In this document: positions 1 through 12,850 of the stretch, piece after piece | How the letters are laid out: each line of letters begins with the position of its first letter | Position numbering within the stretch: the first letter of the stretch is position 1 | Source of the DNA: Coenobita brevimanus | Lineage: Eukaryota; Arthropoda; Malacostraca; Decapoda; Coenobitidae | Assembly: GCA_032717465.1 (NCBI GenBank) | Contig: CM064681.1 | Span: forward strand, 10,496,832 to 10,560,831 | DNA length: 64,000 bases | Direction of reading: 5' to 3' | Notes under the pieces: model-generated | Database searches by the model: none | Told to the model about the DNA's origin: nothing | Seen by the model: only the letters and a program-made list of their open reading frames with translations | Program-made: the position numbers and the translations under genes

Positions 1-227
1 CTTAATTAGCCGGCGGTCGTAGCAGGGGGGATTTTTAGCCAGTACGCATCCGGAAGAGCTTGTTCACCTCATAACGGGGTGTAATGATAAAAGATAATGC
101 CGATGATAATAAAAACACCTGGGGAAAGGCGAGGCCTGAAAGAACAGCAGACCGTGGCGATAACAATTTGGGGCGACTTGTGTTGTTTTTGTCCTTGTCT
201 GAAGGTGGTAACGGTGTGGTGGAGCAG

Positions 228-288
<61 letters not shown>

Positions 289-653
289 GAAGAAATTTTT
301 TGACACAATACTTATCAGTTCATATTTTGTATTTTGGTTTTCTTTTTCATGTATTATTTTTTTTTAATGTTTAGCCTACTGAATGTTTATCGAGGAAGAA
401 AAATGTGTGAGATACTTTATATGAAACGTGTTTGGAGGATTTCCTTTGTATGTATTTCCTTAGCAGCTACAAAATAAGTACTTAATGAAATGATATAGTA
501 TATGAAACCCTCTTAATGTACGCAGTTTCGTATTATTTATGAGTGTAGGCGGTGGGGCTCAGACAGTAGCTATCAATGCGGAGTGGTGCATAGATAATTG
601 CATGCTAACATAATCACGTCATCCATAGTCGGCCACATGCACACGTAACTCTC

Positions 654-695
<42 letters not shown>

Positions 696-842
696 TCATT
701 TACAGCGAAGTGGGACGCCGAAATAACACGGGCGACAGTGAACGAACCAACTTTTTATAGAGCTGACAAGAAAATGTGATTTTTCTGTCAGGCTCTTGCG
801 GATACCCCTGTGTTTATCTCCGTGGGGGTTTGGGAGACTCGG

Positions 843-884
<42 letters not shown>

Positions 885-1610
885 GAATGATTCAAGAAAG
901 AAACGAGGAAGAGGATGGGACTGAGAGGAAAGAACAGGGAAGGTATGAATGATGGAGGTTGGAAGAGAGTGGGAGGAAATGAGAGTGGAAGAATGATGAA
1001 TGAAGGTAAAGTGAGGGAGACAAAGAGGGAAGCAAGCAGAACAGAGAGAGAGAGAGAGAGAGTATTGGGTGGGAAGAGTGAAAAAAAAAAAAGAGATAGT
1101 TGTGGAAATAAAGAAAACAGGTGTTAATTAATTGAAGTACCAGTGTAAGTAGTAAGAGAGGAGGAGAGGCAAGAGAAGGAGAGGTAGAAGAAAAACGATG
1201 GACGTGATGTGGAGGGATTAATTAACAAGATGGATGAAACAGGAGATGAGTGGTAGAACAGGACGGATGCGAATGGGAAGAATGTGGAGGGGGAGAACAC
1301 GATGGAAAATGAAACGTAAGTGGAAGATGAATGAAGCACGTATTAAAAGGTGGACTGGTGAGTTGATAGCAGGGTTGATTTATTGAGGGGAGCTAGAAAA
1401 AAGACTTCAGGGGACAAAAAAGAAATGAAAACTCGTGTAGAGAGGGATGGGGGAGAAAGTCGACATAGCTCCAAATGTAACACTCGTAAAAGTCACAATA
1501 TAAATGAGAACTGTTGTCATGTTGCGTCTCAGTTGCCTTCGGGTAAAAGCTGACACCTCGTTTTCTTTCCTTCTACCTGTACTCACATCACGTTTTCTTT
1601 TCCCCCGCAG
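1..1610 (+). other. Upstream intron of the basonuclin-like gene (partial)
   Basis: No coding potential is seen. The stretch contains a (GT)n at 229-287, a (CA)n at 661-693, a (GA)n at 846-883, and purine-rich sequence from about 895 to 1470. It ends in the acceptor tract TTTTCTTTTCCCCCGCAG. It is called intron because the exon at 1611 begins mid-codon; its 5' end is outside the window. Confidence 0.75.
1585..1610 (+). promoter_or_regulatory. 3' splice site (polypyrimidine tract and AG)
   Basis: A pyrimidine-rich run ends in CCCCCGCAG immediately before the basonuclin-domain exon. It decides the exon start and gives a phase-1 junction. Confidence 0.85.
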
Positions 1611-2032
1611 CTCTGGAGAACCTGGGTTTTCGTGGTGTTTTCGGAGGAGGGGGCGGTCTTGGCGGCAGCTTTGGGGGTCTGAGTGCCAGCCTAGGGGCCG
1701 CCCTTTCCATGAGTGGCGAACGAGGGGGCGTTGTGGGCGGCGTGGGGCTGAGAGACTCCACCGTGACCTCTGGCGTGGGCGTGGGTGTGGGTGTGGGCGT
1801 GATCCCGGACGTGAGGACCGGGCGGGAGAAGGAGTCAGGGTTGGAGCTGGTCAAACCCAACCTGGTCCTGGACATCGCCTCCCTCATCCTCTACGGCTGT
1901 CAAGCGCTGCCCATACGACTCAAGATACTCCTAGATCGACTCTTCTCTGTGCTCACCCACGACGACGTACTGCAGGTTCTTCATGGATTCGGCTGGACTT
2001 ACGAGGACTACGCTAGAGGATATAAACTACAG
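1611..2032 (+). CDS. BNC2: Basonuclin-like zinc-finger protein, internal coding exon
   Basis: This is an internal exon of a basonuclin-family transcription factor. It is bounded by a pyrimidine-rich acceptor ending in CCCCCGCAG and a donor AG|GTGGGT. The first two bases finish a codon split by the upstream intron (phase 1); 140 full codons follow and the exon ends on a complete CAG codon (phase 0). Residues 1-75 are Gly/Val/Ser-rich and include a VGVGVGVG run. Residues about 77-140 carry the basonuclin N-terminal domain core ([11 protein letters not shown], then [13 protein letters not shown], then DYARGYKLQ), which matches vertebrate BNC1/BNC2 as I remember them. Joined to the exon at 37494 it reads through without a break into DRQGNVLHSW, as in vertebrate basonuclins. 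Basonuclins are nuclear DNA-binding regulators. Whether this is the single invertebrate orthologue of BNC1 and BNC2 is inference. Earlier exons are outside the window. Confidence 0.9.
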
Positions 2033-2038
2033 GTGGGT
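2031..2038 (+). promoter_or_regulatory. 5' splice site AG|GTGGGT
   Basis: The donor follows the CAG codon of GYKLQ. The reading frame runs on only into a (GT)n repeat, while splicing to 37494 restores the conserved basonuclin sequence. Confidence 0.88.
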
Positions 2039-2063
2039 CTTAGCTTGATATGTAGTGAAGATT

Positions 2064-2067
<4 letters not shown>

Positions 2068-2111
<44 letters not shown>
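2068..2111 (+). repeat. (GT)n microsatellite just after the splice donor
   Basis: An uninterrupted GT run of about 22 units starts 36 nt downstream of the donor. In the transcript this is a UG-rich element. Confidence 0.95.
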
Positions 2112-2115
<4 letters not shown>

Positions 2116-2499
2116 AATTCATAGGAGAAATTAGAAATTGCGACTTGAACACATACCATAAAATATCTTGATAATTTTGTATGTGTCATTCACTTGTTCT
2201 GTACACTCTCTCCAACCCCAGTCGGCAGCGTCAAGTTAGAGGTCTGGAAACATTTGCAGACAGGGGAAATCAGTTCATTTACGTAGTCTAACAGATTCGT
2301 ACAAGATTTCTAGTAAGGTAATCGGCATATCAGAGCAGCAAAAACCAGTCGCAAGATTCAACCCAGTCCCTGCCCTCCTGCGTCACCCGTGTCCAGAGAT
2401 CCGTCCGGCAACAAGGAACGCTGCAATTACCTTCACTCCGGCACCGCTACGAAAATCACTAACTATAATTTCTCCATGAATGATCGAGTCAGGTTTCAC

Positions 2500-2670
2500 C
2501 CAACTCTGCCTCCGCTTCTCCTCTCCCTCTACTCCCTCCCCTCCCCCACTGCTGCTCCCCTCCCCCACTGCTGCTCCCCTCCCCCTACTCCCTCCCCTCC
2601 CCCACTGCTGCTCCTCCCTTCCCCCTCTGCTCCTCCCCCTACCTCCCACCCAACACACTCCAGTAATTAC
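2500..2670 (+). repeat. C/T-rich degenerate repeat
   Basis: Short units built on CTCCCCTCCCCCACTGCTG are tandemly repeated with variation. Apparent proline/leucine-rich frames on both strands are artefacts of this composition. Confidence 0.8.
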
Positions 2671-2734
2671 CAGGAGGAGAAAGTCTGCCTCCTCGAGTGA
2701 TCTCCGAGATGAGACAACAGACTGACTAAATCGT

Positions 2735-3110
2735 CCTCTAACCTCTTCTCCCTAATTCTAGCCTCCCTAATTCATCCCCTTATCTCGTCTCCCTAATTCA
2801 TTCTCTTACGTCGCTTCCCTAATTCATTCCCTTACGTCGCCTCCCTAATTCGTTCCCTTACGTCGCCTCCCTAAGTCATTCTATAATCTCTTCTCTCCCT
2901 AACTCGTTCACATATTTCCCTAATTCGTCCCTTAATTCGTCCCCACTAACTTATCCACACAACTCGTTCTTGTAGTTCGTCTTTAACTCGTTCTCTTAAA
3001 TTATACCCATAACACTGAAGGAAGAGTCTTTGTGTTTGGAATTATCCTGAATAAAATTTCTCTAAATGTGCCTCGACCTTTGAAACTTTCTTCTTTTCAT
3101 CCCTTCACTT
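2735..3110 (+). repeat. Degenerate array of about 25 bp, left flank
   Basis: Units resembling CCCTAATTCATTCCCTTACG recur at about 25-bp spacing and decay toward 3000. They probably share ancestry with the cleaner array that follows. Confidence 0.7.
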
Positions 3111-3620
3111 GGGTAACGTAACTTGCCCCATCATCTAATCATCTACCCCCCTAACTTGCCCCATCATCTACTCCCCTAACTTACCCCTTCATCTACCTCC
3201 CTAACTTGTCCCATCATCTACCCCCCTAACTTGCCCCATCATCTACCCCCCTAACTTGCCCCATCATCTACCCTCCTAACTTGACCCATCATCTACCTCC
3301 ATAACTTGCCCCATCATCTACTCTCCTAACTTGCCCCATCATCTATTTCCCTAACTTACCCCATCATCTACCCCCCTAACTTGCCCCATCATCTACTTGC
3401 CTAACTTGCCCCATCATCTACCTCCCTAACTTGCCCCATCATCTACCCCCCTAACTTGCCTCATCATCTACCCCCCTAACTTGCCCCATCATCTACATGC
3501 CTAACTTGCCCCATCATCTACATGCCTAACTTGCCCCATCATCTACTTGCCTAACTTGCCCCATCATCTACCTCCCTAACTTGCCCCATCATCTACCTCC
3601 ATAACTTGTCCCATCATCTC
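3110..3620 (+). repeat. 25-bp minisatellite, about 20 copies
   Basis: The unit CTAACTTGCCCCATCATCTA plus five variable C-rich bases repeats about 20 times with few substitutions. Variation is concentrated in the five bases after CTA (CCCCC, CCTCC, CATGC, CTTGC). Confidence 0.95.
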
Positions 3621-3870
3621 CCAAACTCGCCCAACTATCTCGTCCCCGTAGCTTGTCCCCTTAGCTTTCCCCCTTAGCTTTTCCGAAACTTATCCCTCTA
3701 ACTCGTCCCCGTAACTCGTCATTAGTTCGTTCCTCTAACTCTATCTCGTCCCCCAACTCTTCTCTAACTCGTCCCCCTAACACATCACTCTAGCTAATCT
3801 CTGGCTCGTACCTCAGACTCGTCCCCAACTCGTTTCTAATTCGTCCCCTTACTCGTCTGTGTCTCAAATC
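3620..3870 (+). repeat. Degenerate CTCGTCCCC array, right flank
   Basis: Short units of the type CTAACTCGTCCCC recur irregularly and fade out by about 3870. Confidence 0.7.
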
Positions 3871-4129
3871 ATCCCGAAGCCAGTGGGGTTTGTGGGTGAA
3901 TTATGGTGGACGTGAGGGGCATGCAAGGTGGAGGGGGCGAGCCAGGGGTCGAGATGGAGGTGCGGTAGGCGTGAGAGAAAAGAGAGACAGTTAGAAATAT
4001 TAGAGACAGGGATGGGCTGAGAGGAGGGTAAAGACAGGCCGGTGAGTGAAAGAGAGAGAGCTGGTGAAATTAGAGACTGAGATAGATAGATAGATAGACA
4101 GATAATTAGATAGATAGATAGATAAATAA

Positions 4130-4133
<4 letters not shown>

Positions 4134-4163
<30 letters not shown>

Positions 4164-4550
4164 ATACAGTAGACTAGACAGATGATGAGACCGAAATGAA
4201 ATATGATAAACTGGATGAGAAATGAATTTAAATACGAGAGAGAGAGAGAGAGAGAGAGACTGACAGACAGACAGAGACAGAGACAGGTGATACACAAATA
4301 CCAATTAGAAGTATAGACACCAAGAATAAGAGACTCTGACTGCATTAACTCCCACAGCGGTTGTCTTAATTAGTCATGTGTAAATATGCGGTGACAAGCA
4401 AGCAGTCAATCTTTTAATGAATATACAATGTGCGGTGATGAATAGACAGCCTCAGTGACAGGCAGTGGCGAGAGTTAATTCCCGGTGTGACTGATGACTT
4501 ACGGTGAGAAGGAACACGCAAATCAAAAAGCAATTACGACTTACCATGGG

Positions 4551-4604
<54 letters not shown>

Positions 4605-4666
4605 TGTACTAGACAGATGAGTGCATTGAAATATGATAAAAAGTATGAAAAATGAGCCTAAAGACA

Positions 4667-4721
<55 letters not shown>

Positions 4722-4800
4722 ATACACCAGACTAGACAGATGATGAGGGCGAAATGAAGTATGATAAACTGCATGAAAAATGAACTTAAATGCGCGCGCG

Positions 4801-4837
<37 letters not shown>

Positions 4838-4840
4838 TGA
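4134..4840 (+). repeat. (GA)n tracts separated by three copies of an ~80-bp cassette
   Basis: GA tracts lie at about 4133-4160, 4236-4259, 4554-4600, 4671-4718 and 4816-4838. Between them the same non-simple sequence appears at about 4160-4236, 4600-4672 and 4718-4792. It starts GAATTATACA or similar, passes through GACTAGACAGATGATGAG and ends GAAAAATGAACTTAAA or a variant. The last copy is followed by a (CG)n run at 4792-4816. Confidence 0.88.
4792..4816 (+). repeat. (GC)n alternating tract
   Basis: Twelve uninterrupted CG steps are followed directly by (GA)n. Alternating GC of this length is a classic Z-DNA-forming sequence. Confidence 0.9.
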
Positions 4841-5850
4841 GCGACGTTGATTGGTTTAAAGCTAATGATAAGCCGCGGTGACTGGTGGACGTGTGCCGGA
4901 TTAAAAAGTGTGTTTGACCACGCTGAGGAAAACAAGAAGCTGGAGAGAGGTCTAGGGGGGTACCATGACATTGTTTTTATAATTTTTTAAAGACAATTTG
5001 AGTCAGCTTAGGGGAGACTGTGTTGTTTTAGGGGCTTTGAAACATTGTCCACAAACCTCTTCATTGTGGGAACATAAAAATAATACTGTTCAATCTTCCC
5101 ACAATTAAATTCATCTTAGACGAATCTGTAGACTTGCGGAGAGGATAGGGACGCTGTTATTAACTTATCCAGTATATCATCATCTTCATTTGTCTGAACT
5201 GTGAAGCATATACCCGGGATCTTATGCTCCTGATGGAATAATGTAGGACTGGATGATAGATGGATTGATAAGTGAGGTACAAGACCTTTTGACTGGTTCA
5301 TGAGGCCAGCTGAGAGTAATAAGGGGGCTGAGAATGGGATGACGGAACGAGGATAATATTGTTGGATAGTAAAGGGACGCAGTCTTATATGAGTTACAGG
5401 TTCTGTTTCGACGGTACATTATGGGAAAGGAATTTTAACTGCCAGAGAGGACTGTATTGTTGTCGATTGGGGTAGGAAGCTTGAGCACATAACTGAACCA
5501 TCTGAAATTAAATATATTATGTTGCTAAATGAGAGGATGGATATTTTCCTGACTAGTGAGACGACTGGCTGAGTGAGGTTTAATTCTTCACTACGTAGTC
5601 TGTCTCGCACGCTAAACAGAATCGCCTGCCGTTAACAGGAGAAGAAAGGCGTCATTGGCCTAAAAGAACACTCTGCTCTAACCTCTTATTCAGGACAAGT
5701 TTCGCCTCATAAATACAGTCGCTCAATAGTGGCAAAAATAAGATGATAATGGCGTTCTAGTATTGAAGGGATTTATTTCTTCTATAAGGGGGCTTAGTTT
5801 TACATTTATTCCTGCAACTTTCTGATAAATTTATTCACCCTAGGAGAGAT
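4840..5850. other. Intronic sequence without recognised features
   Basis: I see no coding frame, tandem repeat or recognisable element here. It ends at a T run of about 25 nt (5855-5879). Confidence 0.6.
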
Positions 5851-6039
5851 TGCGTTTTTTTTTTTTTTTTTTTTTTTTTATGTGACCGACTCTGGGCATA
5901 GGCTTCACAGCCTGCTTTCAAGGCCCAGTAGTCCTCCTACACCTTTACATGTCACCACTTCGGCGCTAACTCCCACCGTCCATACTGAATACAGGCTAGG
6001 GCTGTCTCATACAGGACTGGTGTATTGGTATTAGCGGGG

Positions 6040-6192
6040 GTATTTTTACGACGTGTCGGCGGGTCTTCTGGTAGAACAGTAAAGTCTGATATTTATGAAA
6101 CTCAAATCCTTAAACTGTTCCCTGCCCCAGCGGGATTTGAACCCGGGCTTGGGGGATTAGACAGGCCTATAATTGATCCCCTCACTCTTGAA
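6040..6192 (-). mobile_element. tRNA-derived SINE-like element, copy 1
   Basis: On the minus strand a clear B-box GGTTCAAATCC (plus-strand 6133-6143) sits in a tRNA-like 3' half. A degenerate A-box region lies about 50 nt upstream. The sequence after the B-box (GGAACAGTTTAAGGATTTGA, later CGTCGTAAAAATACCCCC) aligns by eye with the plus-strand copy at 18650-18782. Its 5' end abuts a foldback element. Confidence 0.65.
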
Positions 6193-6409
6193 CCTCTATT
6201 CTCATCGGTTAAGAAAGCTCAGTAACACCTATTCCTTAGCGATTAATTTTTAGATATGGATGCTTAATATCTTTTTACATGCTATTTATGAAGAGTGTGG
6301 AGATAGTGGAATGGATATATGAAATCAGAAGAGTTAGTGTCAATAAGCAATACAAATCGCTGAGGAAAAGGTGTTTGGGAGCTTCCTTAACCGACGGATG
6401 AACGGGTCT
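6192..6409. mobile_element. Foldback element, copy 1
   Basis: The left terminal repeat (ATTCTCATCGGTTAAGAAAG, later CACCTATTCCTTAGCGATT) is the imperfect reverse complement of the right one (AAATCGCTGAGGAAAAGGTG, later CTTCCTTAACCGACGG). The length is about 218 bp with an AT-rich centre. It has no coding capacity. Confidence 0.8.
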
Positions 6410-6475
6410 TGAAGGTCCAAGTGAATGAATTAGTCCGATGGTAACATATAAAGCAAAACTTACGTCTCACCTTCA

Positions 6476-6623
6476 AGGGGATAAGGGGCAGGGACAAAGG
6501 GGTAAGGGGCAGGGGCAAGGGGATAAGGGACAGGGGCAAGGGGATAAGGGACAGGGATAAGAGGAGAGGGGGCAGGGACAAGGGGATAAGGGGCAAGGAC
6601 AAGAGGATAAGGGGCAGGGGCAT
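6476..6623 (+). repeat. G-rich 21-bp minisatellite
   Basis: Units of AAGGGGATAAGGGACAGGGGC, with small variants, repeat about seven times. Each unit has three or more G runs, so the plus strand can form G-quadruplexes. Confidence 0.9.
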
Positions 6624-6761
6624 GATAGGACGAGCGAGGTGGCAGGGTGAGTTTCCTATAATTTATGTTTGTTAGACAGTGCTGCTGATTTTCTGACCTA
6701 AATAGTGTTTCTGGGAAGTAATTTGTCTCTCTCTGTCTCTGCATATATGTATGTATGTACA

Positions 6762-8800
<2,039 letters not shown>

Positions 8801-8809
8801 ACTGAAGGA

Positions 8810-10010
8810 GGGACGAACGGGAAGTACTGGCAAGATGAAGGAGAGAGGGAGGGAAACTCTTACCAAGTATAGTGGTAGAAAGAAAGATGGATGATGGAAA
8901 AGTCGTAGGTGGAGAGATGAAAGGGAAAGACTGAGATGAGAAGAGGGAGGAAAGTGAAGGGATGGAAGGGAAATTATTAGACAGTGTCTCATGGTGAGAG
9001 GGAAATATTATTGTGAGCAAGGACATGGGGAGAATCAAGGCAGAAGTAATGGAACCGGAAAGATGTGGAGATGAATGATGAAGGGATAAGAAGATCAGAT
9101 GAAGGGAAAGGAGGCTAGTTGATTGGGGTGTAGGGGAGTAAGATGAATGGGGCATGGATCAGATGGTTAATGGAAAGGAATGGCAGATAATGGGAAGAAG
9201 AGAGAGAACTGTAGTGAAGGAAGAAGGGAGGGGCAGGCAGGGATCGTGGAGATAGGAAGATTAGATGAAAGAAAGGAACCAGGTAACGTAGGGTAGGGAG
9301 GGATAGGGATAGATAGATAGGGCCAGACAGATAGAGGAAAAGAAGTGCTGGTGATAAGAGGGAATTGGAATTATAGGGGAGGAACAGGAGGGAGAGATAG
9401 CAAGAAATGTAAGGAGGAAACGGAAGAAAGGAAGGATCCTGTTGGAAATAGTGTGAGAAGAGAGAAATAGGTGAGAGAGGGGTGAGGAAGAGGCAGGTGA
9501 GGGAAAGGTAGGGGGGTGGGAGGAGACGGATGAAGGGAGGGGAGTGCAGAGTAAACGGGGGAGGAGGTAAGTGAAGGAGGGGGCAGAGAGGGTGGGAATA
9601 AACAGGAGACGGAGGAGTTTCTAGACTGGCAGTAGAGGGAGGTAAGTGAAGGGGTGAGGAGAGGGTTAGTAGGAGACTGGAGAGGAGAGGGGGAATTGGG
9701 GAGGATGTAAAAAGGAAAAGGGAGAAAGGCGCTGAGGAAAAGGGAAAGGAAAAGATGCAGACAGGTGAAAATAGGAAGAGGGAGGGAGCCAAGGGAAGGT
9801 GTATATAGGAAGAGGGAAGGCGGCAGAGGATGTGTAAACAGAAAAAGGGAGAGACGATCACAAGTGAAGGTGGGAGGAGGTAAATGAAGGAGAGACTAAA
9901 AGTAGATAGAATTGAGGAAAGGGAGAGAGGTGTGGACATAGGGTGAGGGAGGGGGGGTAGGTGAGATGAGGTGAGAGTGAGGTGGGGGTGGTGGTGGTGG
10001 TGGGGGTGGG
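8810..10010 (+). repeat. Purine-rich tract (about 1.2 kb)
   Basis: The plus strand is dominated by G and A (GGAGAGAGG-type units). The long minus-strand Pro/Ser/Leu frame across it is a composition artefact. Confidence 0.85.
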
Positions 10011-10294
10011 GGTTCTTATCTGTGTCAGGTGAGTCGTACATCACACTCTTGACGACCCCTCTCCACCTGGTCACCACGCACACATACACACGCACACAGA
10101 AACACACACACATGCACAAGCACAACAGCCAGTTTAACGTACATGTCAGGGTTCTTTATGTGTGCACCTGATTGTCGTGTGTGAGTATTTGTGAGTAAAT
10201 TTTTAACACGAAAACACACACATAAATAGGCAGTGTTTAGGTGTGTGATCTTTTAAAATACATTACATATACATCACAAATACTCATTAATAGT

Positions 10295-10462
<168 letters not shown>

Positions 10463-10619
10463 CTACATACGCACATGGACACACCCAAAGCCCTGGAGAC
10501 TTAAACATTCATACATACACGCACGCACACATGTACACACGCGCACGCTAAGGCTAAGTGACTAGGTCCGAGTACATTGTGAAATGACAACCTTGAGATA
10601 ATGAGTGTAACAGTATTAG

Positions 10620-10627
10620 GTGTAGTG

Positions 10628-10666
<39 letters not shown>

Positions 10667-11560
10667 ATTTCTCTAGCTCTTGTCTGTTTCTTCCTTCTGT
10701 TTTCCATTCCCTCCCTCCTGGGCTCTCCTTCCCTCCACCCCATATTCTCTTACTCCCTCCCTTCCCCTCCATTTCTTTCTCTTTCTCGTTTATCAGTCAC
10801 TATTTCCTTTCTCCTCCCCTTTCTTTTTCTCCTCTCCTTTTCTTTTTTCTTTATACCTTTCCCTCCCTCACTTTCTTTCTCTCTCCTTTCCCCTTTCTCT
10901 CTCATTTTCTCTTTTCCTCCCATTCCCTTTCTTCTTTCTCATCGTTCTCTCTACCCTGCCCCATTCTTCCTCCCCACCCACTCTCTTTCTCCCCTCTTTC
11001 ATTCTTCCCTTTACCTCTCCATCTGTCCCTCTCCTTTCTTTTCTATCCCTTGCACTTTCACTCTCCCTTTCCCTTTTTTTCTCTCTCTCCTCCCTTTGCC
11101 CTCTCTGCCCTTTCCCTTTGTGTCTCTTGACTCTTCACCTTCCTCTCTTCCCTTCTTCATTTCCAGTCCCTCTTCTTTTTCTTTCATTCTTCCTTTCTTC
11201 TTTTTCTCTTTTCTTCTCCTTTTTATCACTTTTCTTCTTTTCCCCCTCTCCCTTTTCTCTCTCCTTATTCCCTCGCCTCCCTCGACTCCTTTCTCTCTCT
11301 CTCCTCCCCTTTCTCTCTCTCTCTCTCTCCCCTTCCCTTTCTCTCTCTCCTCACCTTTTCTTCTCCCCCGTCCTTTTTTTTCCTTACAACTATTTCTGTT
11401 CTCCATCAACTTTCTCTCTCCCCTTCCTCTTTCTTTTTCCAACTTCCTTTTTCTTTCTCTCCGCCCTTTTTTCTCTCTCTTCCTATTTCTCCCTTCTCCC
11501 CTCTCCATTATCCCCCTTCCCCATTATCTCCCTCTCTATACACCGTGCCGTCACCCCCTT
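10620..11560 (+). repeat. Pyrimidine-rich tract (about 0.9 kb)
   Basis: The plus strand is almost only C and T (TCTCTC, CCCTTTC). It opens with (CT)n at 10631-10661. The long Ser/Leu/Phe/Pro frame starting at 10601 is not a credible protein. Confidence 0.88.
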
Positions 11561-11644
11561 CCCCCTGCCTGGCGCCTCTCAAATCCCTTGCAACCTGTGA
11601 CTAATGCCGTCTACTTAAGCTTCTCACCTAATACCTGCACTGCA

Positions 11645-11653
11645 ACACACACA

Positions 11654-11699
<46 letters not shown>
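11645..11699 (+). repeat. Compound (CA)n(CT)n microsatellite
   Basis: A short CACACA run passes into about 22 CT units. Confidence 0.95.
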
Positions 11700-11703
<4 letters not shown>

Positions 11704-12850
11704 ACACTGTTCTAATTAGCGGAGAGAAAGTTTAAAGTTTATGCGCTTCGTAGATATGTAAATACAGAGTAGTGACAAGTTCCTGGTAATGTTAATACTG
11801 TAGTTATTTCTTTTTCATTTTTACTGCTAACACTTTTATTTAGCTCAGAAATGTAAAATTAGTCAAATACATCACGTAGACAGGCAGATAGTTAAGGAGG
11901 TAGATTGCGAGCTTCATTAATAACAGGTAGATGGATAATTGACTGGTAGGTAGGTCGGGAGATTGATAGGTTAGTAAATAAGAGTTCTCGCTGAGGTGAT
12001 AAACGGGCGTGCTGACAGGTTGATAAAAATAAGGCTGAAGTTTGGGTAAGAAGTATGTTAAACTTCCTTGACATAAACTACAGCAAGTGCCTGCATACGA
12101 AATTGGGTTTTTACGAGCCTGATTGCCGGTGTTGGTATATGATCGGGGTTTTGTGTGGGAAGATGCTACCCGTCCCTCTCTGGCTGTTGTTGCCCTGTTT
12201 ACAGTGTTGATGCTGCACAAACGAGGACAAGGTTTCGCCCAGTATTTCACCTCCTAAGCTTCCTACTTTCCTTTATTGGCTAATTTCCTATGTTCAGAGG
12301 GGCTGGGTATATGTTTCTGCCCATAAATTACTCGCTTTGATATGATGCATCTGAGAAGAAAGTGACGGACATGGCCTAATTATAAAGTACGATATGGTGC
12401 ACCAGGGAGGCGAGTGACGGACATGCCCCAAGTGCGAAGGAGACGCGGTGGAATAAACTTTTGTATCTGATTGTACATGTGCTTCAGGCAATGCTTGATG
12501 ATGTGGCTGATTGAGATGCTTATTATAGTTCTGCATCGTGACCATTACTTTTACTTTTCGCTGATGGTCGATCCACTCCTAAGCTGAATAAATGCATAAC
12601 GTCATCTGATGAGAAGGAAAAATTAAGTTAGTGAGTTCAGTTGATCTCATTATGCTAAAGAATTTTTTGGAAAAATTATTTACCCCTTTTTCACGAGAGG
12701 TCTGTGCACAGCTGATGGTAAGAAGGACAAACTTTGAGACATTATTGCAATGGAGAGGTTAAGTATTAATTTAAGACAGTGGAGAGATTTAAAACAAGAA
12801 CATTACATAGGCAGTGAATATTAATGGAACAGAAGAACCGTGAAAGAGGA
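11700..12850. other. Intronic sequence, no gene; short 52-bp duplication
   Basis: It is mostly unique AT-rich sequence. A GATATGRTGCA...AGTGACGGACATG segment occurs twice at 52-bp spacing (12339 and 12391). Confidence 0.55.

Noticed and set aside
3110..3620. CRISPR-like array
   Set aside because: Units are 25 bp with no unique spacers, and the genome is eukaryotic. This is a tandem minisatellite.
9115..10125. Minus-strand open frame of 336 codons
   Set aside because: It is a translation of the purine-rich tract read on the opposite strand. Biased composition keeps the frame open.
10601..11719. Plus-strand open frame of 372 codons
   Set aside because: It is composed almost only of Ser, Leu, Phe and Pro, as expected from translating a C/T-only tract. 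There is no domain, and (CT)n lies at both ends.
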